35,954 bases of DNA. It comes from an uncultured beta proteobacterium (GTDB lineage Bacteria > Pseudomonadota > Gammaproteobacteria > Burkholderiales > Burkholderiaceae_C). Where the stretch lies: NCBI GenBank assembly GCA_903845935.1, contig CAIMZI010000044.1, forward strand, positions 1-35,954, in the 5' to 3' direction. Numbering within the stretch: the stretch's first letter is position 1; every line of letters begins with the position of its first letter. Shown here piece by piece: positions 22,538-31,376 of the stretch. The notes below the pieces were generated by a model. It had not been told where the DNA came from, made no database searches, and saw nothing but the letters and a program-made list of their open reading frames with translations. A program made the position numbers and the translations under genes.

Positions 22538-23692
22538 TCAGGATTGAACCAGCCGCTTCGAATTCGCAATCGACATCAATATCCCCAGCGCCAGCCCGAG
22601 CGTCACCATGGCCGTGCCACCGTAGCTGATGAACGGCAGGGGCACGCCCACCACCGGCAGGATGCCACTCACCATGCCCATATTCACAAAGGCGTAGGTG
22701 AAAATAATCATGGTGACGGCACCGGCCAGCAGGCGGGCAAACAGAGTGGGCGCTTCCATCGCAATCGCCAGGCCACGCAGGATCAGGAAGATAAAGGCAG
22801 CAATCAGACACAGGTTTCCGATCAGGCCAAACTCTTCCGAGAAGGCGGCAAAGATGAAGTCGGTGGTGCGCTCGGGGATAAACTCCAGGTGCGTCTGCGT
22901 GCCCTGCATAAAGCCCATGCCAAAAACGCCGCCCGAGCCAATGGCAATCATGCCCTGAATGATGTGAAAGCCCTTGCCCAACGGATCGCGCGTCGGGTCT
23001 AACAACGTGCAGATGCGCTGCTGCTGGTAGTCGTGCAACACCGGCCAGCGCATGCCGTCGGCACACAGCGTGGGCTCAAACGCGACGATCAAGGCGACGC
23101 CAATCAGGCCTAGCACAATCGGCGGAACGATCAGCCTCCAGCTCATGCCGGCAAAGTAGATCACCGAAAAGCCGGCCGCCAGAATCAACAAGGCCGTTCC
23201 CAGATCGGGTTGTTTGATGATCAAGGCCACCGGCACAGCCAGCAGGCCCGTGGCTACGGCAAAGTCCAGCGGGCGCAACTGGCCTTCGCGCTTCTGAAAC
23301 CACCAGGCCAGCATCAGTGGCATGGCAATCTTGAGAATCTCGCTGGGCTGGATGTCGGTACCCACATGCAGCCAACGCCTGGCGCCCTTCTTGGTCACGC
23401 CAAATACGGCCACGGCGATCAGCAGGGTCACACCCAGGACATACAGCGGCACGGCCAGAGACATCAGGCGCTGCGGTGGAATCTGCGCCACCACAAACAT
23501 GATGACGGCGGCAATCAGCATATTGCGGGCGTGATCTTCGACGCGCGTGCCCCGATCCCAGCCAGAGGAATACATGGTCAACATGCCAGCGCAGGCCAGC
23601 AGGAACACGGCAAAAGCCAGCGGCCCGTCAAAGCCGGCAAACCAGGGTGCAATGCGCTGGCGAAGCGAAGGTTGTGAAAATGTGGAGGCCAT
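22538..23692 (-). CDS. rodA: SEDS peptidoglycan polymerase RodA
   Basis: Lipid II polymerase of the elongasome, partnered with PBP2. The product has 384 residues and about ten membrane segments. SEDS landmarks are RWLHVGTDIQPSEILKIAMP, KQPDLGTALLILAAG, the region PERTTDFIFAAFSEEFGLIG, and the C-terminal VGVPLPFISYGGTAMV. Length and HVGTDIQPSE favour RodA over FtsW. ATG 23692 is chosen because the conserved N-terminus starts there. GATAAT lies 7 nt upstream and no Shine-Dalgarno is present. rodA usually follows mrdA. Here the upstream neighbour is a divergent esterase, so mrdA is not at this end within the window. The MITE-like element lies directly downstream. Confidence 0.93.
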   Translation of the reverse strand: MASTFSQPSLRQRIAPWFAGFDGPLAFAVFLLACAGMLTMYSSGWDRGTRVEDHARNMLIAAVIMFVVAQIPPQRLMSLAVPLYVLGVTLLIAVAVFGVTKKGARRWLHVGTDIQPSEILKIAMPLMLAWWFQKREGQLRPLDFAVATGLLAVPVALIIKQPDLGTALLILAAGFSVIYFAGMSWRLIVPPIVLGLIGVALIVAFEPTLCADGMRWPVLHDYQQQRICTLLDPTRDPLGKGFHIIQGMIAIGSGGVFGMGFMQGTQTHLEFIPERTTDFIFAAFSEEFGLIGNLCLIAAFIFLILRGLAIAMEAPTLFARLLAGAVTMIIFTYAFVNMGMVSGILPVVGVPLPFISYGGTAMVTLGLALGILMSIANSKRLVQS

Positions 23693-23735
23693 AGTCACAA
23701 TTATCCCGCCAAGCCGCACCTTACCCAGAACCAGT

Positions 23736-24338
23736 ATGCAAACCACCCACCTTCTTTACCTACACGGTTTCCGGTCCTCACCGCAATCCGCCAAGGCACG
23801 CCGGATGGCGCAGCACATGGCCGAGCACTACCCGCAAGTGGTCTGGTTGTGTCCGCAATTGCCACCCTCACCGCTGGAGGCCATGGACATGGTGGCCAGG
23901 GCAACGGCCGACTGGCCTTCTGCGACCATGGCGGTGGTGGGCTCGTCCCTGGGCGGGTATTACGCGACCTGGGTGGCCGAACAGCGCGGCTGCCGGGCGG
24001 TGCTGCTGAACCCGGCGGTCAATCCGGCACGCGATCTGGAAAAATACATTGGCGCGCAAACCCAGTTCCACGCGCCCGAGGAGCATTTTTATTTCAAGGC
24101 GGAATACGTGCAGGAGTTGCGCAATCTGCACTGCGGCGAGCTGCGCGGTCCGAAAAACTACCTGGCCATCATCGCCAAGGGCGACGAGGTGCTGGATTGG
24201 CGCGAGATGCAGGCCCGTTATGCCGCGGCAAAAGTCCTGCTGCTGGAGGGTGGCGACCACTCCTTGAGCGACTTTGAACCGCACATTCCGGCCATCATGG
24301 CGCATCTGGGACAATCGCCCCATGTTTTTATTGTTTGA
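23736..24338 (+). CDS. YqiA-like alpha/beta-hydrolase (esterase)
   Basis: Predicted esterase of 200 residues, COG3150/YqiA type. It begins MQTTHLLYLHGFRSSPQSAKA, with the oxyanion-hole HGF segment, the nucleophile elbow VGSSLGGYYATW and the terminal histidine in GGDHSLSDFEPHI; an acidic residue in AKGDEVLDW can complete the triad. E. coli YqiA hydrolyses short acyl esters, but the physiological substrate is unknown. The frame is open upstream of ATG 23736, but that part is antisense to rodA and unlike the family. The gene overlaps the RNB ribonuclease by 17 bp. Confidence 0.85.
   Translation: MQTTHLLYLHGFRSSPQSAKARRMAQHMAEHYPQVVWLCPQLPPSPLEAMDMVARATADWPSATMAVVGSSLGGYYATWVAEQRGCRAVLLNPAVNPARDLEKYIGAQTQFHAPEEHFYFKAEYVQELRNLHCGELRGPKNYLAIIAKGDEVLDWREMQARYAAAKVLLLEGGDHSLSDFEPHIPAIMAHLGQSPHVFIV
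24310..24315 (+). promoter_or_regulatory. Candidate -10 of a leaderless RNB ribonuclease transcript
   Basis: GACAAT then CGCCCC then ATG 24322, inside the end of the esterase gene. There is no Shine-Dalgarno. The spacing is identical to that at mpl and pyrC. Confidence 0.4.
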
Positions 24339-26382
24339 AGAAGCCGGAAAATACATGGCCGGTCGGGTGCTGTCGGAGGCGGACGCCTCTGCGCAGGTGG
24401 AGTTGGACAGCGGCAAGCGCGTCAAGGTCAAGAGCAGCAATATGCTGATCAAGTTCGAGAAGCCCGCACCGGCGGCCTTTATGCAGGCGGCACAGACCTG
24501 CGCCGCAGGCATCGAGCTGGAAATGGCCTGGGAGTTTGCCCCCGACGAAGAATTCGGCTTTGCCGACCTGGCGCGCGACTATTTCTCGGACAACGCCACG
24601 CTGGAGCAACAGTCCGGCATGCTGTTCAAGCTGTTCGAGGCACCGCACTATTTCCGCCGCGCCGGAAAAGGCCGCTTCAAGCGGGCACCGGCCGAGATCA
24701 TTGCCCAGGCCCTGGCAGCCATCGAGAAAAAACGCCTGATGGCCGAGCAGATCGTGGTCTGGGCCCAGGAGCTCGCTGCGGGAACCTGCCCGCCAGCCAT
24801 ACAGGACCAGCTTTACAAGCTCCTGTTCAAGCCCGACAAGAACGCGCCCGAATACAAGGCCGTGGTGGAGGCCTCGCGCGCCACCCATACCGCGCCCCTG
24901 GAGCTGCTGCAAAAGGCCGGCGCCATCCGCTCGCCCTACCTGTTCCACTGGAAGCGCTTTCTGCTGGAAAACTTCCCCAAGGGAACCGGCTTTCCCGCGA
25001 TCAGCGCGCCGCCGATTGCCGACGATCTGCCCCTGTCGCTGGCCCAGGCCTTCTCGATCGACGACTCGCAGACCACGGAAATCGACGATGCCCTGTCGGT
25101 GCAAGGTCTGGGCACGGGCACCGTCACCCTGGGCATCCACATTGCAGCGCCCGGCCTGGCGATTCAGCCCGGCAGCCCGGTCGATCTGCTGGGCCGTGCC
25201 CGCCTGTCCACGGTCTACATGCCAGGCTACAAGGTCACCATGCTGCCAGACGACGTGGTGCAGGCCTACACCCTGCAGGCCGGGCGCGATTGCCCGGCCG
25301 TATCACTCTACGTCACTCTGGATGAGGCCACGCTGGAGATCAAGGCCCGCGAAACCAAGCTGGAACGCGTACCCATCATCCACAACCTGCGCCACGACCA
25401 GCTCGATGCGGTGGTCACCGAGCCCTGGCTGCAGGACCCGGCCTTTAACCATGCGTCAGAGCCCGAGGCCCTGACCGGGCTGCGCGTGCAGCTGGCGTTT
25501 TTGCACCGCCTGGCCAAAGACCTGAAGGCCAGGCGCGAGCTGGTGCGTGGCAAGCCCGAAACCTTTAACCGTCCGGACTACAACTTCCGGCTGCTCCGAT
25601 CCGATCCGTTGCTGGCCGGCACCGAGCCCAGCGGTGACGAAATCGTGGAGATCAGCACCCGCATGCGCGGTGCGCCGCTGGACCTGATCGTCGCCGAGGC
25701 CATGATTCTGGCCAACAGCAGCTGGGGCAATTGGATGGCGGAGATGGGTGTGCCCGGCATTTACCGCAGCCAGGCCTCTCTGGCGCCCGGAGTCAAGGTG
25801 CGCATGGGCACCCGCGCCCTGCCCCACGCCGGCATCGGCGTGGCCAGCTACGCCTGGAGCAGTTCGCCGCTGCGCCGTTATACCGATCTGGTGAACCAGT
25901 GGCAAATCATTGCCTGCGCCCGCCACGGCAAAACGGCGGCCCTGGTGGCACCGTTCAAGCCCAAGGATGCCGAACTGTTTTCCATCATCTCCTCCTTCGA
26001 TGCCGCCTACAGCGCCTACAACGGCTACCAGGGCGCCATGGAGCGCTTCTGGACCCTGCGCTATCTGCAGCAAAACAACACACAGGAGCTGGTGGCCAGC
26101 CTGTTCAAGGAGAACCTGGTGCGCGCCGACGACATTCCGCTGGTGCTGCCGGTGATGGGCGCACAGGGCCTGCCGCGTGCCGCCAAGGTGCGCGTCAAGC
26201 TGGGCGAGATCGACCTGATCACGCTGGACGTGAACGGCACGGTGCTGGAGCGCCTGGACGCGCCGGTGCAGGAGACTGCAGAGGATGAGCAGGACGACGA
26301 TGAGGAAGTGTCCGGCCCGATTGCCATTGCGGTGGATGTGAGCGACACGCCGGAAGCTTCTGGCGATAATCCGACCCAGTGA
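24322..26382 (+). CDS. RNB-domain 3'-5' exoribonuclease (RNase II-like)
   Basis: Processive 3'-5' exoribonuclease of 686 residues. The RNB catalytic domain occupies roughly residues 235-550. Metal-binding aspartates appear in FSIDDSQTTEIDDALSV, and the segments ARLSTVYMPGYKVTMLP and SSPLRRYTDLVNQWQ are characteristic. The N-terminal 230 residues do not look like the cold-shock domains of E. coli RNase II or R. They resemble the SH3-like and helix-turn-helix front of the Burkholderiales RNB proteins. The C-terminus is a strongly acidic tail (EDEQDDDEEVSG). ATG 24322 overlaps yqiA by 17 bp. GACAAT lies 6 nt before the ATG and there is no Shine-Dalgarno. Confidence 0.9.
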   Translation: MFLLFEEAGKYMAGRVLSEADASAQVELDSGKRVKVKSSNMLIKFEKPAPAAFMQAAQTCAAGIELEMAWEFAPDEEFGFADLARDYFSDNATLEQQSGMLFKLFEAPHYFRRAGKGRFKRAPAEIIAQALAAIEKKRLMAEQIVVWAQELAAGTCPPAIQDQLYKLLFKPDKNAPEYKAVVEASRATHTAPLELLQKAGAIRSPYLFHWKRFLLENFPKGTGFPAISAPPIADDLPLSLAQAFSIDDSQTTEIDDALSVQGLGTGTVTLGIHIAAPGLAIQPGSPVDLLGRARLSTVYMPGYKVTMLPDDVVQAYTLQAGRDCPAVSLYVTLDEATLEIKARETKLERVPIIHNLRHDQLDAVVTEPWLQDPAFNHASEPEALTGLRVQLAFLHRLAKDLKARRELVRGKPETFNRPDYNFRLLRSDPLLAGTEPSGDEIVEISTRMRGAPLDLIVAEAMILANSSWGNWMAEMGVPGIYRSQASLAPGVKVRMGTRALPHAGIGVASYAWSSSPLRRYTDLVNQWQIIACARHGKTAALVAPFKPKDAELFSIISSFDAAYSAYNGYQGAMERFWTLRYLQQNNTQELVASLFKENLVRADDIPLVLPVMGAQGLPRAAKVRVKLGEIDLITLDVNGTVLERLDAPVQETAEDEQDDDEEVSGPIAIAVDVSDTPEASGDNPTQ

Positions 26383-27239
26383 TTCTCCGAAAATACAGCA
26401 CCTTGCAAATTGCCCTGGGTGCATCGCTCGCGGTGCACTCGGTGCTGTTATCGCTGCGCTTTGTAGATCCGGAATCGTTTAACCGGGTGTTCAAGGACAC
26501 GCCGCTGGAAGTCATTTTGGTCAATGCCCGCAGCAACGAGAAGAGTGAGCAGGCAAAGGCCATTGCCCAAGCCTCCTTGGCCGGGGGCGGCAATACCGAG
26601 CAGGGCCGCGCCACCAGCCCCTTGCCACCTTCGGAATTCAACGATGCCGGTGAGACGCTGGAAATGGTCAGCCCCAGCAAACTGCAAAACCTGCAGGAGC
26701 AGCAAAGCGTGCTGCTGGCCACGGTCAAGCAGCAAATTGCCAGCCTGCCGCCGGCCAACCCGCAGGACCTGCGCAACAAGCAGGAGCAGGTGCAGCGCGA
26801 AGAAAAGCGCCAGCAACTGGCCAAGCTACTGGCCGAGATTGAACGGCGCATCAACACCGAAAATTCCCGCCCTAAAAAGCGCTACATCAGCCCGGCCACC
26901 CGCGAGCAAGTCTATGCCGTGTATTACGACCACCTGCGCCATGCGATTGAAGACCGTGGCACGGAAGACTTCCCCACCGCCAATGGCAAAAAACTCTATG
27001 GCGACCTCACCATGATCGTTACCGTCAACTTTGATGGCCGCGTGCTCGCCACCGAAGTGGTGGAAGGCTCGGGCAGTGCCGCATTGGATCAGCGTGCCGC
27101 CGCCATCGCCCGCACGGCAGGTCCGTTTGGACACTTTTCAACAGCCATGCGCAAACAGGCGGACCAAATTCTGGTGGTGTCGCGCTTTCGCTTTGCGCGG
27201 GACGAGACCTTGCAAGCAAGGGTGAGCGGCTCGCCATGA
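26379..27239 (+). CDS. TonB-like energy-transducer protein
   Basis: Protein of 286 residues with the TonB/TolA layout: a short cytoplasmic start, one membrane helix (LQIALGASLAVHSVLLSL), a periplasmic linker rich in Gln, Glu and Ala likely to be coiled-coil (about residues 95-160), and a C-terminal TonB-type domain (LTMIVTVNFDGRVLATEVVEGSGSAALDQRA). It may couple to an outer-membrane transporter, but no ExbB/ExbD or receptor gene is nearby, and some relatives in this locus are only annotated as TonB C-terminal proteins. The GTG start at 26379 overlaps the ribonuclease stop (GTGA). The stop overlaps mtgA as ATGA. Confidence 0.8.
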   Translation: MILRKYSTLQIALGASLAVHSVLLSLRFVDPESFNRVFKDTPLEVILVNARSNEKSEQAKAIAQASLAGGGNTEQGRATSPLPPSEFNDAGETLEMVSPSKLQNLQEQQSVLLATVKQQIASLPPANPQDLRNKQEQVQREEKRQQLAKLLAEIERRINTENSRPKKRYISPATREQVYAVYYDHLRHAIEDRGTEDFPTANGKKLYGDLTMIVTVNFDGRVLATEVVEGSGSAALDQRAAAIARTAGPFGHFSTAMRKQADQILVVSRFRFARDETLQARVSGSP

Positions 27240-27952
27240 GGACGGTATGGCGTTGGCTCTGGCTGTGTGTCCTAGCGCTGTTGTGCCTGCAACTTTATTT
27301 TGTAGCACGCATCGCTCTAATGGCCGTGCTGGCGCCACAATCCACCGCCTTTCAGCGCTCGGAGGCCTGGCGCATTGCACACGACAAGGGCGCCCTTCCA
27401 TGGACCCAGCAGTGGCTGGATAGCAGCCAGATTCCAGACAGCCTGAAACGTGCCGTGATTGCGTCGGAAGATGACGGCTTCGCCAGCCACGACGGTGTGG
27501 ACTGGGGCTCTCTGGAAAAGGCCTGGACCAAGAACAGCAAGGCCGAACAGCGTGCCGAACTCAAGGGCACGACCAAACCGCCCAAGGTAGTGGGCGGCTC
27601 CACCATCACGCAGCAGCTGGCCAAGAACCTATTTCTGTCCGGCGAACGCACCCTGTTGCGCAAGGGCCAGGAGTTTGTGCTCACCATGGCGCTGGAAACC
27701 CTGCTGAGCAAAAAGCGTATTTTGGAGATTTACCTCAACAGCGTGGAGTGGGGTGAGGGCGTGTTCGGCGCCGAGGCCGCCGCCCAACATTACTTTCGCA
27801 AGCCCGCATCCAGACTCACAGCGTTCGAGGCTGCGCGCCTGGTGGTGATGTTGCCGCGGCCCAAATACTTTGAGAAGACACCCAACTCGGCCTATTTAAA
27901 CAGCCGCGCTGCGGTGATTGCCGCTCGCCTGGGCGACGCCCGCCTGCCTTGA
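27236..27952 (+). CDS. mtgA: Monofunctional peptidoglycan glycosyltransferase MtgA
   Basis: GT51 enzyme that polymerises glycan strands from lipid II without transpeptidase activity. The product has 238 residues, the usual length. An N-terminal membrane anchor (WRWLWLCVLALLCLQLYFV) is followed by the GT51 motifs: catalytic Glu in AVIASEDDGFASHDGVDW, GGSTITQQLAKNLFLS, RKGQEFVLTMALE and the segment KKRILEIYLNSVEWGEGVFG. The ATG overlaps the stop of the TonB-like gene, so translation is probably coupled. In several Burkholderiales, aroE lies between these two genes. Here it is absent. Confidence 0.95.
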   Translation: MRTVWRWLWLCVLALLCLQLYFVARIALMAVLAPQSTAFQRSEAWRIAHDKGALPWTQQWLDSSQIPDSLKRAVIASEDDGFASHDGVDWGSLEKAWTKNSKAEQRAELKGTTKPPKVVGGSTITQQLAKNLFLSGERTLLRKGQEFVLTMALETLLSKKRILEIYLNSVEWGEGVFGAEAAAQHYFRKPASRLTAFEAARLVVMLPRPKYFEKTPNSAYLNSRAAVIAARLGDARLP

Positions 27953-27977
27953 AAACAGGACGCCAGTGGCCCGGTGG

Positions 27978-27983
27978 TATGGT
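27978..27983 (+). promoter_or_regulatory. Candidate -10 of a leaderless transcript for the glyoxalase-like gene
   Basis: TATGGT then CCAGCC then ATG 27990, with no Shine-Dalgarno and no clear -35. It is one of a recurrent set in this window. Confidence 0.3.
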
Positions 27984-27989
27984 CCAGCC

Positions 27990-28703
27990 ATGAAAACTCA
28001 AATCGATCATCTGGTGGTGCTGGCGCAGTCGCTGGAACAAGGCGTGCAATGGTGCGAGGCCACGCTGGGCATCACCCCCGCGCCCAGCGGCGACCCTGCC
28101 CAGTACGGCACACACAACCGACTGTTCAAGATTGCCACGCCGGCCCATCCGTTCGCCTATCTGGAAATCATTGCCATAGACCCGCAGGCCAAGGCCCCGG
28201 CCCAGGGCAAGCGCTGGTTTGACATGGACGACGCAGCGCTTCAGGCCGCTGTGGCAACCGAGCCCCGTCTGGTGCACTGGGTTGCCAACACCGACGACCT
28301 CCAGGCCGCCCGCGTTGCACTCAAAAGCCAAGGGGTGGAGCGTGGCCCCGCCGTGCACGCCAAGCGCCACACCCGCAAGGGCGTGCTGCATTGGCAGATC
28401 ACGGTGCGCGAGGATGGCCAACGCCTGTTCAATGGCGCACTGCCCAGCCTGATCCAGTGGGGCCGACCCGACGACGCCGAGCCCATGCGCTTGCACCCCC
28501 GCAACACCTTGCCGCGCTCCGGCGTTTCGTTTCAGCGCCTCGTTATCAGCCACCCTTCCGCAGACAAGCTGGCAGCGGCCTATGCTGCGCTAGGGCTGGA
28601 GCTTGAACTTGGAGGCGTTGCGCTGGAGACCGGTCCGGCCAACATCACGCTGGAACTGCGCACACCCAAGGGCATCGTCACCCTGCAAAGCCTGGGCATC
28701 TAG
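27990..28703 (+). CDS. Glyoxalase-like (VOC superfamily) protein
   Basis: Protein of 237 residues in the glyoxalase-like domain family. It begins MKTQIDHLVVLAQSLEQGVQW, with the conserved HLVV metal-site strand, then GTHNRLFKI and AYLEIIAIDP. A second half beginning FQRLVISHPSADKLAAAY suggests a pair of VOC modules. The catalytic activity and substrate are unknown. The gap of 37 bp from mtgA has no Shine-Dalgarno before ATG 27990. The next gene, the acyltransferase, follows after 8 bp, so the three downstream genes probably form a unit. Confidence 0.82.
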   Translation: MKTQIDHLVVLAQSLEQGVQWCEATLGITPAPSGDPAQYGTHNRLFKIATPAHPFAYLEIIAIDPQAKAPAQGKRWFDMDDAALQAAVATEPRLVHWVANTDDLQAARVALKSQGVERGPAVHAKRHTRKGVLHWQITVREDGQRLFNGALPSLIQWGRPDDAEPMRLHPRNTLPRSGVSFQRLVISHPSADKLAAAYAALGLELELGGVALETGPANITLELRTPKGIVTLQSLGI

Positions 28704-28711
28704 GAACCGAC

Positions 28712-29323
28712 ATGTTGGCTAAGTGGATGGCTTTATTTCTGTTGGGGCTGATCCGCCTGCTGACCGGCGCTCAGGCGCGCTGGGTTGGCTGCCCGCCCAA
28801 GGCCGAGCAGCGCATTTACTTTGCCAACCACCAAAGCCATGCCGATCTGCTGATGATCTGGGCGGCCCTGCCCAAGGAGCTGCGCCACAGCACGCGCGCC
28901 ATTGCCGCCCGCGACTACTGGACCAAGACGCCCTTCAAGCAATGGCTGACCAGCGCCGTGTTCAACGTGATCTATGTCTCGCGCGAACGCACGGCCGATG
29001 AGGACCCGCTGGAGCCGCTGCTCGATGCCCTGGCCAAGGGCGACTCCCTCATCCTGTTCCCCGAGGGCACGCGCGGCCACAGCGGCGAGCCCCAGGCCTT
29101 CAAGGCCGGTCTATACAACCTGGCGCTCAAGGTTCCCAAGGCGGTGCTGGTTCCGGCCTGGATCAACAATGTGCAGCATGTGCTGCCCAAGGGTGAGGTG
29201 GTGCCGGTCCCGGTGCTGTGCTCGGTGACCTTTGGTGCGACCATGCAACTGCTGCCTGGCGAAGAGCGCCGCGACTTTCTGGAGCGCGCCCGCAACGCCG
29301 TCATCGCCCTGCGCGACGTCTAA
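28712..29323 (+). CDS. PlsC-type 1-acyl-sn-glycerol-3-phosphate acyltransferase
   Basis: Membrane-associated acyltransferase of 203 residues. The family motifs are clear: NHQSHADLLMIW (the NHxxxxD catalytic motif), FKQWLTSAVFNVIYVSRERT, the substrate-binding FPEGTRGHSGE and VPAWINN. An N-terminal hydrophobic helix (ALFLLGLIRLL) anchors it. It transfers an acyl chain to lysophosphatidate or a related lysolipid. Being shorter than canonical PlsC and paired with a CdsA-like gene 10 bp downstream, it may belong to an accessory phospholipid route rather than be the main PlsC. GGA lies 7 nt before ATG 28712. Confidence 0.87.
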   Translation: MLAKWMALFLLGLIRLLTGAQARWVGCPPKAEQRIYFANHQSHADLLMIWAALPKELRHSTRAIAARDYWTKTPFKQWLTSAVFNVIYVSRERTADEDPLEPLLDALAKGDSLILFPEGTRGHSGEPQAFKAGLYNLALKVPKAVLVPAWINNVQHVLPKGEVVPVPVLCSVTFGATMQLLPGEERRDFLERARNAVIALRDV

Positions 29324-29333
29324 GCAAATCTCC

Positions 29334-30323
29334 ATGTACTTCTATCTCAAGAACCTCAGCCCCACGCAGCAAATCGGTGCGCTGTTTATTCTGGTGTTCG
29401 GCCTGTTGCTGCTGGCCAGCGTCAGCGCCTTTGCCTTTTCCATCAAGGATTTCGCCGACGAGCGCCAAGCCGAGCAACGCCGCGCCCAACTGGCCAGCAT
29501 CAACGGTATCATCCGCAGCAGTTGGCTGATGGTGCTGGTGTTCTGGCTGGGCTGGATGATGGGCAACCGCGTCGCCCTGATCCTGTTTGCCGTGCTGTCC
29601 TTTTTTGCCTTGCGCGAATTCCTGACGCTCTCGCCCACGCGCCGTGGCGACCACCGCAGCCTGGTGCTGGCGTTTTTTGTCGTGCTGCCGCTGCAATACC
29701 AGCTGGTCTGGGCCGAGCACTTTGACATGTTTGCCGTGTTCATCCCGGTGTTCGTATTCCTGGCCCTACCGGTGGTCAGCGCACTGGCCAACGACCCGCA
29801 GCACTTTCTAGAGCGCAATGCCAAGCTGCAGTGGGGCATCATGGTCTGCATTTATGGCATGAGCCATGTGCCAGCCCTGCTGCTGCTTCACTTTCCCGGC
29901 TACGACCACCGCAATGCCTTTATGGTGTTCTTTCTGGTGCTGGTGGTGCAGGTCTGCATGCTCACCCAGCATCTGGCCGGGCGCTGGCTCAAGAGGGCAG
30001 CGGTGGCGCCGGCCATCAGCAGCAGCTTCCATTGGACCAGTTGGGGCATTGGCATGGGCGTGGCCAGCGTGTTTGGCGCGGCACTGGCCGGCATTACGCC
30101 CTGGGTGCCGGGCACGGCCTTCGCCTTCTCGTTTATCGCTTGCCTGGCCGGCTCGCTCGGCCACTTTGTCATGAAGGCGCTCAAGCGCGATCGCGGCATC
30201 CCCAGTTGGGGATTGGACGGCCGGGCCGTCACCGGCGCCGGTGGCCTGCTGGACCGGGTGGACGCCCTGTGCTTTGCCGCGCCGGTGTTTTTTCATTCTG
30301 CGCGCTGGTACTTCAATTTGTAA
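29334..30323 (+). CDS. Divergent phosphatidate cytidylyltransferase (CdsA/YnbB-like)
   Basis: Membrane protein of 329 residues with about eight hydrophobic segments, matching the CTP transferase 1 (CdsA) family, which makes CDP-diacylglycerol. The C-terminal signature is recognisable but changed. The end GAGGLLDRVDALCFAAPVFF corresponds to GHGGxxDRxD, with His replaced by Ala, and the preceding Lys-Asp of the CdsA signature is not seen in KALKRDRGIPSWGLDG. It is therefore more like the paralogues exemplified by E. coli YnbB than like housekeeping CdsA. ATG 29334 starts 10 bp after the acyltransferase. The frame continues upstream to 29232 inside that gene without support. Activity needs testing. 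Confidence 0.82.
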   Translation: MYFYLKNLSPTQQIGALFILVFGLLLLASVSAFAFSIKDFADERQAEQRRAQLASINGIIRSSWLMVLVFWLGWMMGNRVALILFAVLSFFALREFLTLSPTRRGDHRSLVLAFFVVLPLQYQLVWAEHFDMFAVFIPVFVFLALPVVSALANDPQHFLERNAKLQWGIMVCIYGMSHVPALLLLHFPGYDHRNAFMVFFLVLVVQVCMLTQHLAGRWLKRAAVAPAISSSFHWTSWGIGMGVASVFGAALAGITPWVPGTAFAFSFIACLAGSLGHFVMKALKRDRGIPSWGLDGRAVTGAGGLLDRVDALCFAAPVFFHSARWYFNL

Positions 30324-30403
30324 GGCAGGGCCGAAATTCCGGCTGAGCAATCCATTGCCCCAAGCGGACACTGCTGCCCGCCCTGTCCAGCGCCCACAGC
30401 AAA

Positions 30404-31279
30404 CTAAACCTGCGCGTTTTGCAGAGCCGCGATGCGCTCTTCAATCGGCGGATGGGTGCTAAAGAGCTGGCCAATGCCACCGGCAATGCCCATCGCCGCC
30501 ACACTCTTGGGCAACTCGCCGGGCGTCATGCCACCCAAACGGGCCAGGGCATTGATCATGGGTTGCTTGCGGCCCAGCAACCGGGCGGAGCCAGCATCGG
30601 CGCGGAACTCGCGCTGGCGCGAGAACCAGGCCACCACGATGGCGGCGGCAAAGCCCAGCACGATATCCAGCACCAAGGTGCTGATCATGTAGCCGATGCC
30701 GGGGCCGCTGCTGCGCTCATCGCCCTTGCGCAAAAAACTGTCCACTGCGTAGCCGATGACGCGGCTCAGGAACACCACAAAGGTGTTCATAACGCCCTGG
30801 ATTAGGGTCATGGTGACCATGTCGCCATTGGCCACGTGGGCGATTTCGTGGCCAATGACGGCCTCGATCTCTTCGCGCGTCATGCCCTGCAACAGACCGG
30901 TGGAAACCGCTACCAGGGCCGAGTTCTTGAAGGCGCCGGTGGCGAATGCATTGGGCTCGCCCTCGAAAATGCCAACCTCGGGCATGGCGATGCCAGCCTT
31001 TTCGGACAGCTTGCGCACAGTCTCCAAAATCCAGGCCTCATCGGCATTGCGCGGCTGTGCAATCACCTGCACGCCCGAGCTCCACTTGGCCATGGGCTTG
31101 CTGATCAGCAGGGAAATAATGGCGCCGCCAAAACCCATAATCAGGGCAAAGCCCAACAGTGCGCCCAGGTTCAGGCCGCTGGAAGCCAGGTAGCGGTTCA
31201 CGCCCAACAGGCTGGCCACAACCCCCAGTACGGCAACCACCAGTACGTTGGTCAGAATAAAAAGAAAAATGCGTTTCAT
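30404..31279 (-). CDS. htpX: Membrane zinc protease HtpX
   Basis: Heat-shock-related inner-membrane metalloprotease that degrades misfolded membrane proteins along with FtsH. The product has 291 residues. It begins [19 protein letters not shown], has four membrane segments, the zinc motif [15 protein letters not shown] and the third ligand region in [18 protein letters not shown]. The C-terminus [14 protein letters not shown] is typical. ATG 31279 has TGGAA upstream. The open frame to 31309 adds ten unsupported residues. It converges with the CdsA-like gene with 80 bp between stops. Confidence 0.95.
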   Translation of the reverse strand: MKRIFLFILTNVLVVAVLGVVASLLGVNRYLASSGLNLGALLGFALIMGFGGAIISLLISKPMAKWSSGVQVIAQPRNADEAWILETVRKLSEKAGIAMPEVGIFEGEPNAFATGAFKNSALVAVSTGLLQGMTREEIEAVIGHEIAHVANGDMVTMTLIQGVMNTFVVFLSRVIGYAVDSFLRKGDERSSGPGIGYMISTLVLDIVLGFAAAIVVAWFSRQREFRADAGSARLLGRKQPMINALARLGGMTPGELPKSVAAMGIAGGIGQLFSTHPPIEERIAALQNAQV

Positions 31280-31376
31280 GGTTTTCCAAAAGAGCTGAGC
31301 GTTGCCCACGCGTTAAAACCGATGTTAGGGCCAAGAGCGTCGAATGCAATCCTGAGTCCAGAAGCGCATATGGAAT

